DNA from: Acidovorax sp. SRB_14
GTDB taxonomy: Bacteria > Pseudomonadota > Gammaproteobacteria > Burkholderiales > Burkholderiaceae_C
DNA length: 43,696 bases
Assembly: GCF_012932145.1 (NCBI RefSeq)
Contig: NZ_MWOK01000012.1
Coordinates: 79,454-123,149, forward strand
Direction of reading: 5' to 3'
Part shown: positions 1-7,464 of the stretch, piece after piece
Position numbering within the stretch: the first letter of the stretch is position 1
Layout: each line of letters starts with the position of its first letter
The notes under the pieces: model-generated
The model's database searches: none
Seen by the model: only the letters and a program-made list of their open reading frames with translations
What the model was told of the DNA's origin: nothing
Position numbers and translations under genes: made by a program

Positions 1-29
1 AGCGAAGCGCAGGGGTCGCAGACTTCGGG

Positions 30-100
30 TCGCCTTTCTTTTGGTTACGTTTCTTTGGCGAAGCAAAGAAAAGTACCTCGCCCGCCGGGGCGAGGCCCGG
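30..100. repeat. Palindromic intergenic repeat (two stem-loops)
   Basis: Two adjacent perfect inverted repeats are visible. TTTCTTTG at 50-57 pairs with CAAAGAAA at 64-71, and CTCGCCC at 77-83 pairs with GGGCGAG at 88-94. The surrounding text (CTTTCTTTTGGTTAC and so on) resembles a very common dispersed repeat of beta- and gammaproteobacteria, which is often mis-called as small hypothetical proteins. The recognition is from memory; the pairing is seen directly. It lies upstream of ubiD and may be the 3' hairpin of a gene that starts outside the window. Confidence 0.6.
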
Positions 101-164
101 CCTCCACCCTCAGCAAAAAGCGCACAGCCACTCAATTGAACGGAACGCAGCGACAAGAATAAAA

Positions 165-213
165 AGATAGCTACCAACATAAGCCCCACAAGCGCCAGCC
201 CCCGATTCACCCC
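165..213 (-). repeat. Interspersed 55-bp element, copy 1 (diverged)
   Basis: It contains GATAGCT, then AAGC, AAGCG and CCGATT in the same order and spacing as the other minus-oriented copies of the family (see 6168 and 24010). It is the most diverged copy and lies just upstream of ubiD. Confidence 0.45.
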
Positions 214-227
214 GAAAAACAAACCCC

Positions 228-1712
228 ATGCCCTACCACGACCTGCGCGACTTCATCGCCCAGCTGGAGCAGTCCGGCGACCTGCGCCGCATCACCGAGC
301 CCGTCTCGCCGCACCTCGAAATGACCGCGCTGTGCAACCGCGTGCTGCGCGCTGGCGGCCCCGCGCTGCTGTTTGAAAACCCCACCGGCCACTTCATGCC
401 CGTGCTCGCCAACCTGTTCGGCACGCCCGAGCGCGTCGCGCGCGCCATGGGCGTGGACAGCGTCGCCGGACTGCGCCCGTTTGGCGAGTTGCTGGCCGCG
501 CTCAAGGAGCCCGAGGCGCCCAAGGGCTTGAAGGACATGGCCGGCATGGGCGGCCTGCTCAAGACGCTGTGGCACATGGCGCCCAAGGAGCGCAGCTCGG
601 CGCCGTGCCAGGACGTGGTGTGGGAGGGCAGCGATGTGGACCTGGCGCGCCTGCCGATCCAGCACTGCTGGCCCGGCGACGTGGCGCCGCTCATCACCTG
701 GGGGCTGGTCATCACGCGCGGGCCGCACAAGAAGCGGCAGAACCTGGGCATCTACCGCCAGCAGGTGCTCTCGCGCAACCAGCTCATCCTGCGCTGGCTC
801 GCGCACCGCGGCGGGGCGCTCGACTTTGCCGAACACTGCAAGCAGAACCCCGGCCAGCCCTACCCGGTGGCCGTGGCCATTGGCGCCGACCCGGCGACCA
901 TCCTGGGCGCCGTCACGCCCGTGCCCGACAGCCTGTCCGAGTACCAGTTCGCCGGCCTGCTGCGCGGTGCGCGCACCGAGACCGTGCCGGCGCTCGGCGT
1001 GCCGCTGTCGGTGCCGGCCTCGGCCGAGATCGTGCTCGAAGGCCATATCCAGCCCGACGCCCACCACGCGAGCGGCTGGCAGCACGCGCTCGAAGGGCCG
1101 TACGGCGACCACACCGGCTACTACAACGAATGCGCCGAGTTCCCGGTGTTCACCGTCGAGCGCATCACGCTGCGCAAGGGCGCGATCTACCACTCGACCT
1201 ACACCGGCAAGCCGCCCGACGAGCCGGCCGTGCTCGGCGTGGCGCTCAACGAGCTGTTCATACCGCTCTTGCAGCGCCAGTTCCCCGAGATCGTCGACTT
1301 CTACCTGCCGCCCGAAGGCTGCAGCTACCGCATGGCGCTGGTGCGCATCCGCAAGGCCTACCCCGGCCACGCGCGGCGCGTGATGATGGGCGTGTGGAGC
1401 CACCTGCGCCAGTTCATGTACACCAAGTTCATCGTCGTCGTCGACGAGGACGTGGACGTGCGCTCATGGCCCGAGGTGGTCTGGGCCATGACGACGCGCA
1501 TGGACCCGGCGCGCGACACGATGCTGGTCGAGCACACGCCGATCGACTACCTCGACTTTGCCTCGCCCGTGAGCGGCCTGGGCAGCAAGATGGGGCTGGA
1601 CGCGACGAACAAATGGCCGGGCGAGACGCAGCGCGAATGGGGCCGGCCCATGGCGATGGACGCGGCCGTGGCGGCGCGGATGAAGCTGCTCGGGGATGCG
1701 CTGGGGCTGTAG
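228..1712 (+). CDS. ubiD: UbiD-family prenylated-FMN decarboxylase (3-octaprenyl-4-hydroxybenzoate carboxy-lyase)
   Basis: 494 aa, the usual UbiD length. It removes the carboxylate of polyprenyl-4-hydroxybenzoate in ubiquinone synthesis, using prenylated FMN supplied by UbiX. The N-terminus ([17 protein letters not shown]) and the central block with [12 protein letters not shown] (about residues 287-298), followed by the VFTVERIT and YTGKPPDE segments, are typical of the family and include the conserved acidic and Arg region around the cofactor. No ubiX is present in the window. The start is the first in-frame ATG that gives the canonical N-terminus; no strong Shine-Dalgarno is seen. It is convergent with the SRAP gene, with 9 bp between stops. 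UbiD paralogues acting on other aromatic acids exist, but the length and N-terminus fit the ubiquinone enzyme. Confidence 0.93.
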   Translation: MPYHDLRDFIAQLEQSGDLRRITEPVSPHLEMTALCNRVLRAGGPALLFENPTGHFMPVLANLFGTPERVARAMGVDSVAGLRPFGELLAALKEPEAPKGLKDMAGMGGLLKTLWHMAPKERSSAPCQDVVWEGSDVDLARLPIQHCWPGDVAPLITWGLVITRGPHKKRQNLGIYRQQVLSRNQLILRWLAHRGGALDFAEHCKQNPGQPYPVAVAIGADPATILGAVTPVPDSLSEYQFAGLLRGARTETVPALGVPLSVPASAEIVLEGHIQPDAHHASGWQHALEGPYGDHTGYYNECAEFPVFTVERITLRKGAIYHSTYTGKPPDEPAVLGVALNELFIPLLQRQFPEIVDFYLPPEGCSYRMALVRIRKAYPGHARRVMMGVWSHLRQFMYTKFIVVVDEDVDVRSWPEVVWAMTTRMDPARDTMLVEHTPIDYLDFASPVSGLGSKMGLDATNKWPGETQREWGRPMAMDAAVAARMKLLGDALGL

Positions 1713-1721
1713 AGCCGGCTC

Positions 1722-2471
1722 TCAGCCCAGCAGGCCCTTGGGCACCTTGTCGGCCTTGGTTTCGACCGGGTTGGCGGCCAGCCAGTTGGCCGGGTACTGG
1801 CGCATGAACTCCTTGGCCTTCTCGGTGCGCGCGCTCAGCCAGGCGCCGTAGGCGCCTTCATTGAGCACCACCGGCATGCGTTTCTCGCTGCCCGGCGGTT
1901 GGTAGCGGCGCAGCAGTGCGTGGTTGTTGGCGTTCATGGTCAGCAGGGTGTAGCTGATGAGCTGCTCGCCCTCGGGGCCGGTCCAGACGGCCCAGAGGCC
2001 GGCCACGCCCAGGGGCTGGCCGTCCACGCGCGAGATGCGCGTGGGCACGGCCTTGCCGCTGCGCCAGTCGTCTTCGAAGAACGCCGCCATCGGCACGATG
2101 CAGCGTTGCCCGGCGAGCCACGCGTCGCGGAAGGCGCGCGTGCTCGACACCGATTCCGAAGCGGCGTTGACCAGCTTGGGCGCGCGCAGCCGGCCGTCCG
2201 ACGCCGACTTGACCCAGTGCGGTACCAGGCCCCACTGCGCGGCGACCAGCTCGCGCGCGGGCGGCGCGGTGTCGGCGGCAGGCGCCGGCGGGGCGTCGGG
2301 CGGCGTGCCGGGTGCTGCGCCCTCGGGCGTGGCCGCCGGGGCCGCCGCGCGGATGAAGAAGCCGCTCTTGCGCGGCCGCATGTGGCGCTCGGGCGCGGCC
2401 TCGGGCGGCGCGACGTCGAACGCCTCGCGGTAGCTGGTGGCCTGCGCCAGGGTCTCGTAATGGGTGCTCAT
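1722..2471 (-). CDS. SRAP/YedK-HMCES family protein lacking the catalytic Cys2
   Basis: 249 aa from the ATG at 2471. SRAP proteins shield abasic sites in single-stranded DNA through a thiazolidine crosslink made by the N-terminal Cys2. Family features seen are the MxTHYE start, WGLVPHW (near residue 90), NAASES (the Asn of the NARxET motif), AFFEDDW (the active-site Glu) and EKRMPVVL. The second residue is Ser (codon AGC), not Cys. At the place where relatives carry the active-site His before the KRMP motif, this protein reads RRYQPPGSEKRMP with no His. A longer reading frame upstream (to 2648) has no family similarity, so it does not rescue an N-terminal Cys. An Ala/Pro-rich insert occupies about residues 40-75. 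It is divergent from the acyl-CoA dehydrogenase. The fold assignment is firm; whether it crosslinks DNA is doubtful. Confidence 0.85.
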   Translation of the reverse strand: MSTHYETLAQATSYREAFDVAPPEAAPERHMRPRKSGFFIRAAAPAATPEGAAPGTPPDAPPAPAADTAPPARELVAAQWGLVPHWVKSASDGRLRAPKLVNAASESVSSTRAFRDAWLAGQRCIVPMAAFFEDDWRSGKAVPTRISRVDGQPLGVAGLWAVWTGPEGEQLISYTLLTMNANNHALLRRYQPPGSEKRMPVVLNEGAYGAWLSARTEKAKEFMRQYPANWLAANPVETKADKVPKGLLG

Positions 2472-2507
2472 GCGCGGATCGTACCCGGGCAGGCGGCAGG
2501 CTTTCGA

Positions 2508-2564
2508 TGAAAAAGGCCTCCAGAGCTTATCCTGCATGCGCTGAAAGCTATCAAAATAAGAGCA
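2508..2564 (+). repeat. Interspersed 55-bp element, copy 2
   Basis: It reads GAAAAAGGCCTCCAGAGCTT, then GCGCTGAAAGCTATC and AATAAGAGC, matching the family consensus in plus orientation. It lies in the divergent gap between the SRAP gene and the acyl-CoA dehydrogenase. Confidence 0.75.
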
Positions 2565-2581
2565 TCTTGGCGGACCATCGC

Positions 2582-2606
2582 CGCTGTCACCTGCGTTGTG
2601 ACAGCG
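2582..2606. promoter_or_regulatory. Perfect 9-bp inverted repeat, candidate operator
   Basis: CGCTGTCAC (2582-2590) and GTGACAGCG (2598-2606) form a perfect palindrome with a 7-base spacer. It ends 25 bases before the acyl-CoA dehydrogenase ATG, in a divergent intergenic region. The size and position fit an operator for a dimeric repressor such as a TetR-type fatty-acid regulator, but no regulator gene is adjacent. A leader hairpin is the alternative. Confidence 0.4.
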
Positions 2607-2631
2607 CTGCGCACAGCTTTGAAAATATCCC

Positions 2632-3942
2632 ATGGACTTTGCCCACACCCCCCGGGCGCAGGAACTGCGCCAGCGCCTCGATGCCTTCCTGCAGCGCTAC
2701 CTGCTGCCCTACAACGCGGCCTGGCACCGCAGCGTGCAGGACGGCGTCTACCCGCCGCCCTTCCTCGAAGACCTCAAGGCCCTGGCGCGCGACGAAGGGC
2801 TGTGGAACCTGTTCCTGCCCACCTTGCGCGACGACGAGCCCGGCACGCGCCTGTCGCACCTCGACTACGCGCCGCTGGCCGAGTCCATGGGCCGCCTGCC
2901 CTGGGCGGCCGAGGTCTTCAACTGCAGTGCGCCCGACACCGGCAACATCGAGCTGCTGCACCGCTTTGCCAGCGCCGCCCAGCGCGCGCAGTGGCTCGCG
3001 CCGCTGCTGGACGGCCGCATGCGCTCGGCGTTCGCCATGTCCGAGCCCGACGTGGCCTCGTCCGACCCGACCAACCTGCAGACCACGGTGCGGCGCGAGG
3101 GCGACACCTTGGTGGTCCACGGGCGCAAGTGGTTCATCACCGGCGCGGCGCACCCGCACTGCCGGCTGCTGGTCGTGATGTGCCGCAACGCCGGCGCGGC
3201 GGGCCTGCAAGGGGAGGGCGCAGACCCCGCGGCGCACCACCGGCAGCACAGCATGGTGCTGGTGCCGCTGGCCACGCCCGGCGTGCAGGTGCTGCGCAAC
3301 ATCAGCGTGCTGCACCACCATGCGCCCGAGGGCCACTGCGAAATCCTACTGCAGGGCGTGCGCGTGCCGGCCGACCATGTGCTCGGCGACTGGGGCGCGG
3401 GCTTTGCGATGGCGCAGGCGCGCCTGGGGCCGGGGCGCGTGCACCACTGCATGCGCACCATCGGCCAGTGCGAGCTGGCGCTGCAGCTGGCGGCCGAGCG
3501 CACGCTCGAGCGCCAGATGTTCGGGCGCTACGAGTCCCAGTTCTCCAACGTGCAGGACTGGCTGGCCGAGTCGCGCATCGAGATCGACCAGGCGCGCCTC
3601 CTGGTGCTGCAGACGGCCTGGCTGCTCGACCAGGGCGGTGCGGTGGACGCGGCGCAGGCGCGCACCCAGGTCGCCGCCATCAAGGTGGTGGCGGCGCGCC
3701 TGCAAAGCCGCGTCGTCGACCGCGCCATGCAGGTGTTCGGCGCCATGGGCCTGTCGCCCGACACGCCGCTGGCGCAGTTCTGGAGCTGGGGCCGCGCGCT
3801 GCACCTGATGGACGGGCCCGACGAGGTGCACCTGCGCAGCGTGGCGCGCCACGAACTGGCGCAGGCACGGGCGCGCGCCGGCGCTGGCAGCGCCTGGTTC
3901 ACCACGCCCGAGCAGCTGCAGGCGGCGCCGCGCATCCGCTGA
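2632..3942 (+). CDS. Acyl-CoA dehydrogenase family protein
   Basis: 436 aa flavoprotein of the acyl-CoA dehydrogenase fold, which oxidises an acyl-CoA thioester at the alpha-beta bond and passes electrons to ETF. Seen: the N-terminal helical domain (residues 1-130), the FAMSEPDVASSDPTN motif (about 135-150) of the middle beta domain, and a C-terminal helical domain with RQMFGRYES and QVFGAMGLSPDTPLAQFW. Near the C-terminus is DGPDEVHLRSVARHEL, the usual ending of ACAD10/11-like members. These features favour the ACAD10/11-like branch over short-chain dehydrogenases. Substrate cannot be named. The ATG at 2632 gives MDFAHTPRAQELRQRL, a normal family start. It is monocistronic, convergent with the diguanylate cyclase. 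Confidence 0.9.
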   Translation: MDFAHTPRAQELRQRLDAFLQRYLLPYNAAWHRSVQDGVYPPPFLEDLKALARDEGLWNLFLPTLRDDEPGTRLSHLDYAPLAESMGRLPWAAEVFNCSAPDTGNIELLHRFASAAQRAQWLAPLLDGRMRSAFAMSEPDVASSDPTNLQTTVRREGDTLVVHGRKWFITGAAHPHCRLLVVMCRNAGAAGLQGEGADPAAHHRQHSMVLVPLATPGVQVLRNISVLHHHAPEGHCEILLQGVRVPADHVLGDWGAGFAMAQARLGPGRVHHCMRTIGQCELALQLAAERTLERQMFGRYESQFSNVQDWLAESRIEIDQARLLVLQTAWLLDQGGAVDAAQARTQVAAIKVVAARLQSRVVDRAMQVFGAMGLSPDTPLAQFWSWGRALHLMDGPDEVHLRSVARHELAQARARAGAGSAWFTTPEQLQAAPRIR

Positions 3943-3947
3943 AGTCT

Positions 3948-4002
3948 GCTCTTGAATCAATAGCGCGCAGCGCTGTGCGGGCGGGCGTTGCAGGCCTAAA
4001 AC
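3948..4002 (-). repeat. Interspersed 55-bp element, copy 3
   Basis: On the minus strand it reads AGGCCTGCAACGCCC, then AGCGCTGCGCGCTATTGA and AGAGCAG, matching the family order. It fills the convergent gap between the acyl-CoA dehydrogenase and the diguanylate cyclase and overlaps the latter's stop codon. It may serve as a bidirectional 3' hairpin. Confidence 0.65.
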
Positions 4003-5159
4003 ACCGCAATGTCTGACACCGCCGCCGCGGCGGGCGCGGGCGGCGGCGCGGCCTCGACCACGCGGTTGCGCCCCTGCGATTTGGCCTGGTACAGCGCCTG
4101 GTCGGCCTGCTCCAGCAGCTGCACCACGCTTTTGCCGGGCGTGCGCGCGGCCACGCCGATCGACACCGTGATGCCCACCCGCTGGCCCTGCACCACCACA
4201 TCCTGCGCCCGTACGGCCTCGCGCACGCGCTCGAGCACCGGCCGTGCGGCGGACGGCTCTGTGTCGTGCAGCAGCAGCAGGAATTCCTCGCCGCCCCAGC
4301 GCGCCAGCACGTCGGTGCCGCGCACCGCCGCGCGCACCGTGGCGGCAAAGGCCTGCAGCACCTGGTCGCCGGCGGCGTGCCCGTGCGTGTCGTTGACCTG
4401 CTTGAACAGGTCCACATCGAGCAGCGCGGCCATCCACACGCGCCCGTCGCGCTGGCTGCGCAGGTGCTCGGCCTCCAGCAGCGCCATCATGTGGCGGCGG
4501 TTGGGCAGGCCGGTGAGCTCGTCGTGCGTGGCCAGTTGCTGGATCAGCGCCATGGCGCGCGTCAGTTCAAGCTTTTGCCGCGCCACGTGGGCGCGGATCC
4601 TCTGCAGGCGCATCGCCAAAAAGGTGCTGCCCAGCAGCACCATGACGGTGATGGCCGCGTTGGCCGCTTCCAGCGCCGAAATGCGGCCGGGCTCGTCCAG
4701 CCAGGCCACCAGGCCAAACGCCGCGCTGAACAGCAGCAACGCATAGGCCATGTTCCAGCGTATCTGGTGCGCCGACATGCCGAAGATGCCAAATACCAGG
4801 ATCAACGACAGGATCACCGGCACGCCGCCGCGCGCCTGACCGGCCAGCACATAGGCCGCCGCCGTGCAGGCCAGCGCATAGCGGATCTGGAACTGCGTGA
4901 GCGCAGGGTCGCGCCAGTGCCGCGTGCGGCCGCTGCGGATCAGCAGGATCGCCGCTACCGGGCCGCAGCCGGTGGCCAGCGTCCACCAGATCGTCCAGTC
5001 CTGGCGCATCAGGCCGGCCATGGCCATCAGGTTCATGAGGACCATGCAGCCCAGCACCAACAGGCCCGCAGAGCCGGCCATCGCCATGCGGATGCGCTGG
5101 TGCGGGTCGGTGGTCAGTAGCCAATCCGTCAGCGCCTTGCCGTGCTTGCCAAGGGGCAT
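3996..5159 (-). CDS. Membrane-anchored diguanylate cyclase (GGDEF)
   Basis: 387 aa from the ATG at 5159 (MPLGKHGKAL...). The first half carries about six hydrophobic segments (from LLVLGCMVLMNLMAMAGL to VMVLLGSTFLAM), a MASE-like membrane sensor of unrecognised subtype. A GGDEF domain follows: DELTGLPNRR, then RWGGEEF near residue 290. The RGTD motif exactly five residues before GGEEF is a canonical inhibitory I-site for c-di-GMP. The A-site is GGEEF, a functional variant, so synthesis of c-di-GMP from two GTP with product feedback is expected. The frame stays open upstream to 5522, but that stretch has no coding character. The C-terminal tail is Ala/Pro-rich. Confidence 0.9.
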   Translation of the reverse strand: MPLGKHGKALTDWLLTTDPHQRIRMAMAGSAGLLVLGCMVLMNLMAMAGLMRQDWTIWWTLATGCGPVAAILLIRSGRTRHWRDPALTQFQIRYALACTAAAYVLAGQARGGVPVILSLILVFGIFGMSAHQIRWNMAYALLLFSAAFGLVAWLDEPGRISALEAANAAITVMVLLGSTFLAMRLQRIRAHVARQKLELTRAMALIQQLATHDELTGLPNRRHMMALLEAEHLRSQRDGRVWMAALLDVDLFKQVNDTHGHAAGDQVLQAFAATVRAAVRGTDVLARWGGEEFLLLLHDTEPSAARPVLERVREAVRAQDVVVQGQRVGITVSIGVAARTPGKSVVQLLEQADQALYQAKSQGRNRVVEAAPPPAPAAAAVSDIAVF

Positions 5160-5375
5160 GCCTGTCCTTTGTGTGGGAGGGAAATGGATGGGCGTGGCAG
5201 GCAGGGTGTGCGCTGCGCTGCATATGTGACAAATTGTGCCAAATGTTTCGCCCGTGGCAATAGGGGAAGCTGCCTGCGTGACCACGGCGCCGCCGTGGTC
5301 GCGGGCCAAGCGGGCGCCTGGCGGCGCCGTTTGGCGCAGGCGCCGCACCTGCTTGCGGTGCGGGGGCTGGGTTCT
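5160..5375. other. Intergenic region with stem-loops between the cyclase and rsmE
   Basis: No gene is seen. A perfect 9-bp inverted repeat, GACCACGGC (5280-5288) and GCCGTGGTC (5292-5300), has a 3-base loop. It is followed by a run of GGCGCC-containing short palindromes (5310-5350). The hairpins lie between the upstream gene rsmE (minus) and the cyclase start (minus) and could end rsmE transcription, but there is no T-tract. The AT-richer part (5220-5250) is where a cyclase promoter would sit; I see no convincing -35/-10 pair. Confidence 0.4.
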
Positions 5376-5432
5376 GCTATTGCAAGAAAAGCATTCAGCG
5401 CTGGCCCAGCAAGCGTTTGAGGACGATTTAAG
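5376..5432 (-). repeat. Interspersed 55-bp element, copy 4
   Basis: The minus strand reads CCTCAAACGCTTGC, then GGGCCAGCGCTGAATGCTTTTC and GCAATAG, following the family consensus. It lies directly 3' of rsmE, whose stop is at 5440. Confidence 0.7.
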
Positions 5433-5439
5433 TAAAAAC

Positions 5440-6159
5440 TTAGCGCAGCGTGAGCGCCGCCAGTGCGGCCAGCGGCGCGGTTTCGGCGCGCAGCACGCGC
5501 GTGCCCAAGGTGACCGGCGCAAAGCCGTGCTGCAGCGCCAGGTCTTCCTCGGCGCCCGACAGGCCGCCCTCGGGGCCCGAGAGAAAGAGCACGGGAGCGC
5601 TGCCCGGCGCCGCCGCGTGCAGCGGCTGCGTGCCCGGGCGCAGCGACAGCAGCAGGCGCTGGCCCGCGTCGGCCGGCGCGCTGCGCAGCCAGTCGGCCAG
5701 GCTGTGCGCGGGGTGGATCGCGGGCACGCGGTTGCGCCCGCACTGCTCGCAGGCGGCCACGGCCACGGCCTGCCAGTGGGCGAGCTTCTTGTCGGCGCGC
5801 TCGCCCTTCAACTTGAGCACGCTGCGCTCGGCCAGCAGCGGCGTGATGCTGGCCACGCCCAGTTCGGTGGCTTTCTCGACCAGCCAGTCCATGCGCTCGT
5901 TGGCCGTGATGCCGGCCAGCAGGTGGATGGCGCGCGGCGCCTCGCGCTCGGTGGCGTGGTGCGCGCCGGCCTGCACGCGTACGCTGCTGCGGCCCATGTG
6001 GGTGACGGTGGCGTCCCACTCGCCGCCGGCGCGGTCGCCAAACAGCGTGATGCCGTCGCCCGGCTGCAGGCGGAGCACCTGCACATGGCGCGCGGCGCCC
6101 GCGGGCAGGTCGATTTCAAAGCCGGTGGCGAGCTCAACAGGGCAGTGGAAGCGGGGCAT
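5440..6159 (-). CDS. rsmE: 16S rRNA m3U1498 methyltransferase RsmE
   Basis: 239 aa from MPRFHCPVELA at 6159. It methylates N3 of U1498 in helix 44 of 16S rRNA within the assembled 30S subunit, using SAM. Seen: an N-terminal PUA-like domain (HVQVLRLQPGDGITLFGD, residues 23-40) and a C-terminal SPOUT knot. The knot shows EKATELGVASITPLLAERS (about residues 94-112), LFLSGPEGGLSGAEEDLA (about 186-203) and the closing VTLGTRVLRAETAPLAAL. The GPEGG and LGxRxLRxETA segments form the trefoil-knot SAM site. Ten codons upstream are also open but not family-like. It is the gene downstream of amgK on the same strand, separated by a repeat element, so it may be transcribed independently. Confidence 0.94.
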   Translation of the reverse strand: MPRFHCPVELATGFEIDLPAGAARHVQVLRLQPGDGITLFGDRAGGEWDATVTHMGRSSVRVQAGAHHATEREAPRAIHLLAGITANERMDWLVEKATELGVASITPLLAERSVLKLKGERADKKLAHWQAVAVAACEQCGRNRVPAIHPAHSLADWLRSAPADAGQRLLLSLRPGTQPLHAAAPGSAPVLFLSGPEGGLSGAEEDLALQHGFAPVTLGTRVLRAETAPLAALAALTLR

Positions 6160-6167
6160 GCAGTTCT

Positions 6168-6224
6168 CTTTTGATAGCTGCTTGCGCAAGCCGGGTAAGC
6201 GTTAGAGGCCGATTTGGCTTAAAT
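6168..6224 (-). repeat. Interspersed 55-bp element, copy 5
   Basis: The minus strand reads CGGCCTCTAACGCTTACC, then GGCTTGCGCAAGCAGCTATC, close to the consensus. It fills the 69-bp gap between amgK and rsmE. Confidence 0.75.
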
Positions 6225-6228
6225 GTCT

Positions 6229-7368
6229 TCACACGCGGCCAAAGGCGTAGCCGGTGGCGGTTTCAATGCCTTCGATCTGGTCGATCAGCTTGAGCAGCGG
6301 GCCGAGCTCGCGGTAGCGGTCGGCCGTGGTGCGGATGTAGTGCAGAAAGCGCGGCGCATCCTTCAGGTACTTGGGCTTGCCGTCGCGCAGCGTCAGGCGC
6401 GCAAAGATGCCGGCTACCTTGAGGTGGCGCTGCAGGCCCATCCATTCGACGCTGCGGTAGAACTCGCCGAAGTCGGCGCCCCAGCCGCTGGCGCTGTGCG
6501 CGCCCACCAGGCCGGCCTTGCGCGCTTTTTCCCAGTAACGCACGGTAATGTCGATGACAAAGTTCTCGTCCCAGCTGATGAAGGCGTCGCGCAGCAGGCT
6601 GGCGATGTCGTAGGTGATCGGGCCGTAGACCGCGTCCTGGAAGTCGAGCACGCCGAGCGGGCCGCCGGGCTGCTGCGGCACCATCAGGTTGCGCATCATG
6701 AAGTCGCGGTGCACGAACACGCTCGGCGCGGCCAGGTTGTGCGCGACGATGCGGTCGAAGGCGTGGTCGAGCACGGCCTGCTGCGCGGCGTCCAGCGTGG
6801 CGCCGCGGTGCTGCGCCACGTACCAGTCCGGGAACAGCGCCAGCTCGCGCCGCAGCAGGGCCGCGTCGTAGGCGGGCAACACGCCGGGGCGGGACGCCAG
6901 CTGCCACTGCAGCAGCGTGTCGGTGGCCTGCTGGTACCAGGCGTAGGCGTCCTGCGGGCGCGCGGGGTCGAGCCGCTCGATCACGGTCTGCGTGCCCAGG
7001 TCCGACAGCAACATGAAGCCCTGCGCCTCGTCCCAGGCCAGGATCTGCGGCACGCTCAAGCCGGCCTGCTGCAGCAGCGCCTGCACCTGCACGAAGGGGC
7101 GGCAGTCTTCCTGGTCGGGCGGCGCGTCCATCACGATGCAGCTGGCGCCCGGCGTGCCGGTGTCGATGCGCAGGTAGCGGCGAAAGCTCGCGTCGGCCGA
7201 GGCCGGGCGCAGGCTGGCGCGTTGCAAACCGTGCACCGGCACCAGCGGCGCGAGCCAGGCCTCGAAGGCGGCGCGGCGCGCGGCGTCGGGCCAGTCCACG
7301 GTGGTGGGGAAGGGCGGGGCGGGTGCGGCCGGCAGGGCCGCGGGCGTGGGGGAGGCGGGGTGGCTCAT
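6229..7368 (-). CDS. amgK: AmgK-like anomeric MurNAc/GlcNAc kinase (APH fold)
   Basis: 379 aa phosphotransferase of the aminoglycoside-kinase fold. AmgK phosphorylates N-acetylmuramate and N-acetylglucosamine at C1 in the cell-wall recycling route that feeds UDP-MurNAc synthesis through MurU. Motifs: the nucleotide-binding N lobe with ASFRRYLRI, the Brenner motif VHRDFMMRNLM (catalytic Asp with Asn six residues on) and GVLDFQDAVYGPITYDIASLLRDAF (metal-binding Asp), which is typical of this branch. The ATG at 7368 starts a long Ala/Pro N-tail. It is divergent from lptD (96 bp), the same neighbourhood known for amgK-murU in Pseudomonas. No murU is present here: rsmE follows instead. Substrate is inferred from family and context. 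Confidence 0.82.
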   Translation of the reverse strand: MSHPASPTPAALPAAPAPPFPTTVDWPDAARRAAFEAWLAPLVPVHGLQRASLRPASADASFRRYLRIDTGTPGASCIVMDAPPDQEDCRPFVQVQALLQQAGLSVPQILAWDEAQGFMLLSDLGTQTVIERLDPARPQDAYAWYQQATDTLLQWQLASRPGVLPAYDAALLRRELALFPDWYVAQHRGATLDAAQQAVLDHAFDRIVAHNLAAPSVFVHRDFMMRNLMVPQQPGGPLGVLDFQDAVYGPITYDIASLLRDAFISWDENFVIDITVRYWEKARKAGLVGAHSASGWGADFGEFYRSVEWMGLQRHLKVAGIFARLTLRDGKPKYLKDAPRFLHYIRTTADRYRELGPLLKLIDQIEGIETATGYAFGRV

Positions 7369-7464
7369 GGATAATCCGATTTTACAAACCCGGCCCGCCC
7401 GGCACGGGTGGCTGGCGGGCACGCAGCCTGCGCTCCCGCCCGCCGACTCCATGGACCGACTCCC

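Noticed and set aside
5225-5250. Sigma-54-like TTGGCAC motif on the minus strand upstream of the diguanylate cyclase
   Set aside because: The -12 part reads GTCA instead of TTGC at the required spacing, so the core GC is missing.
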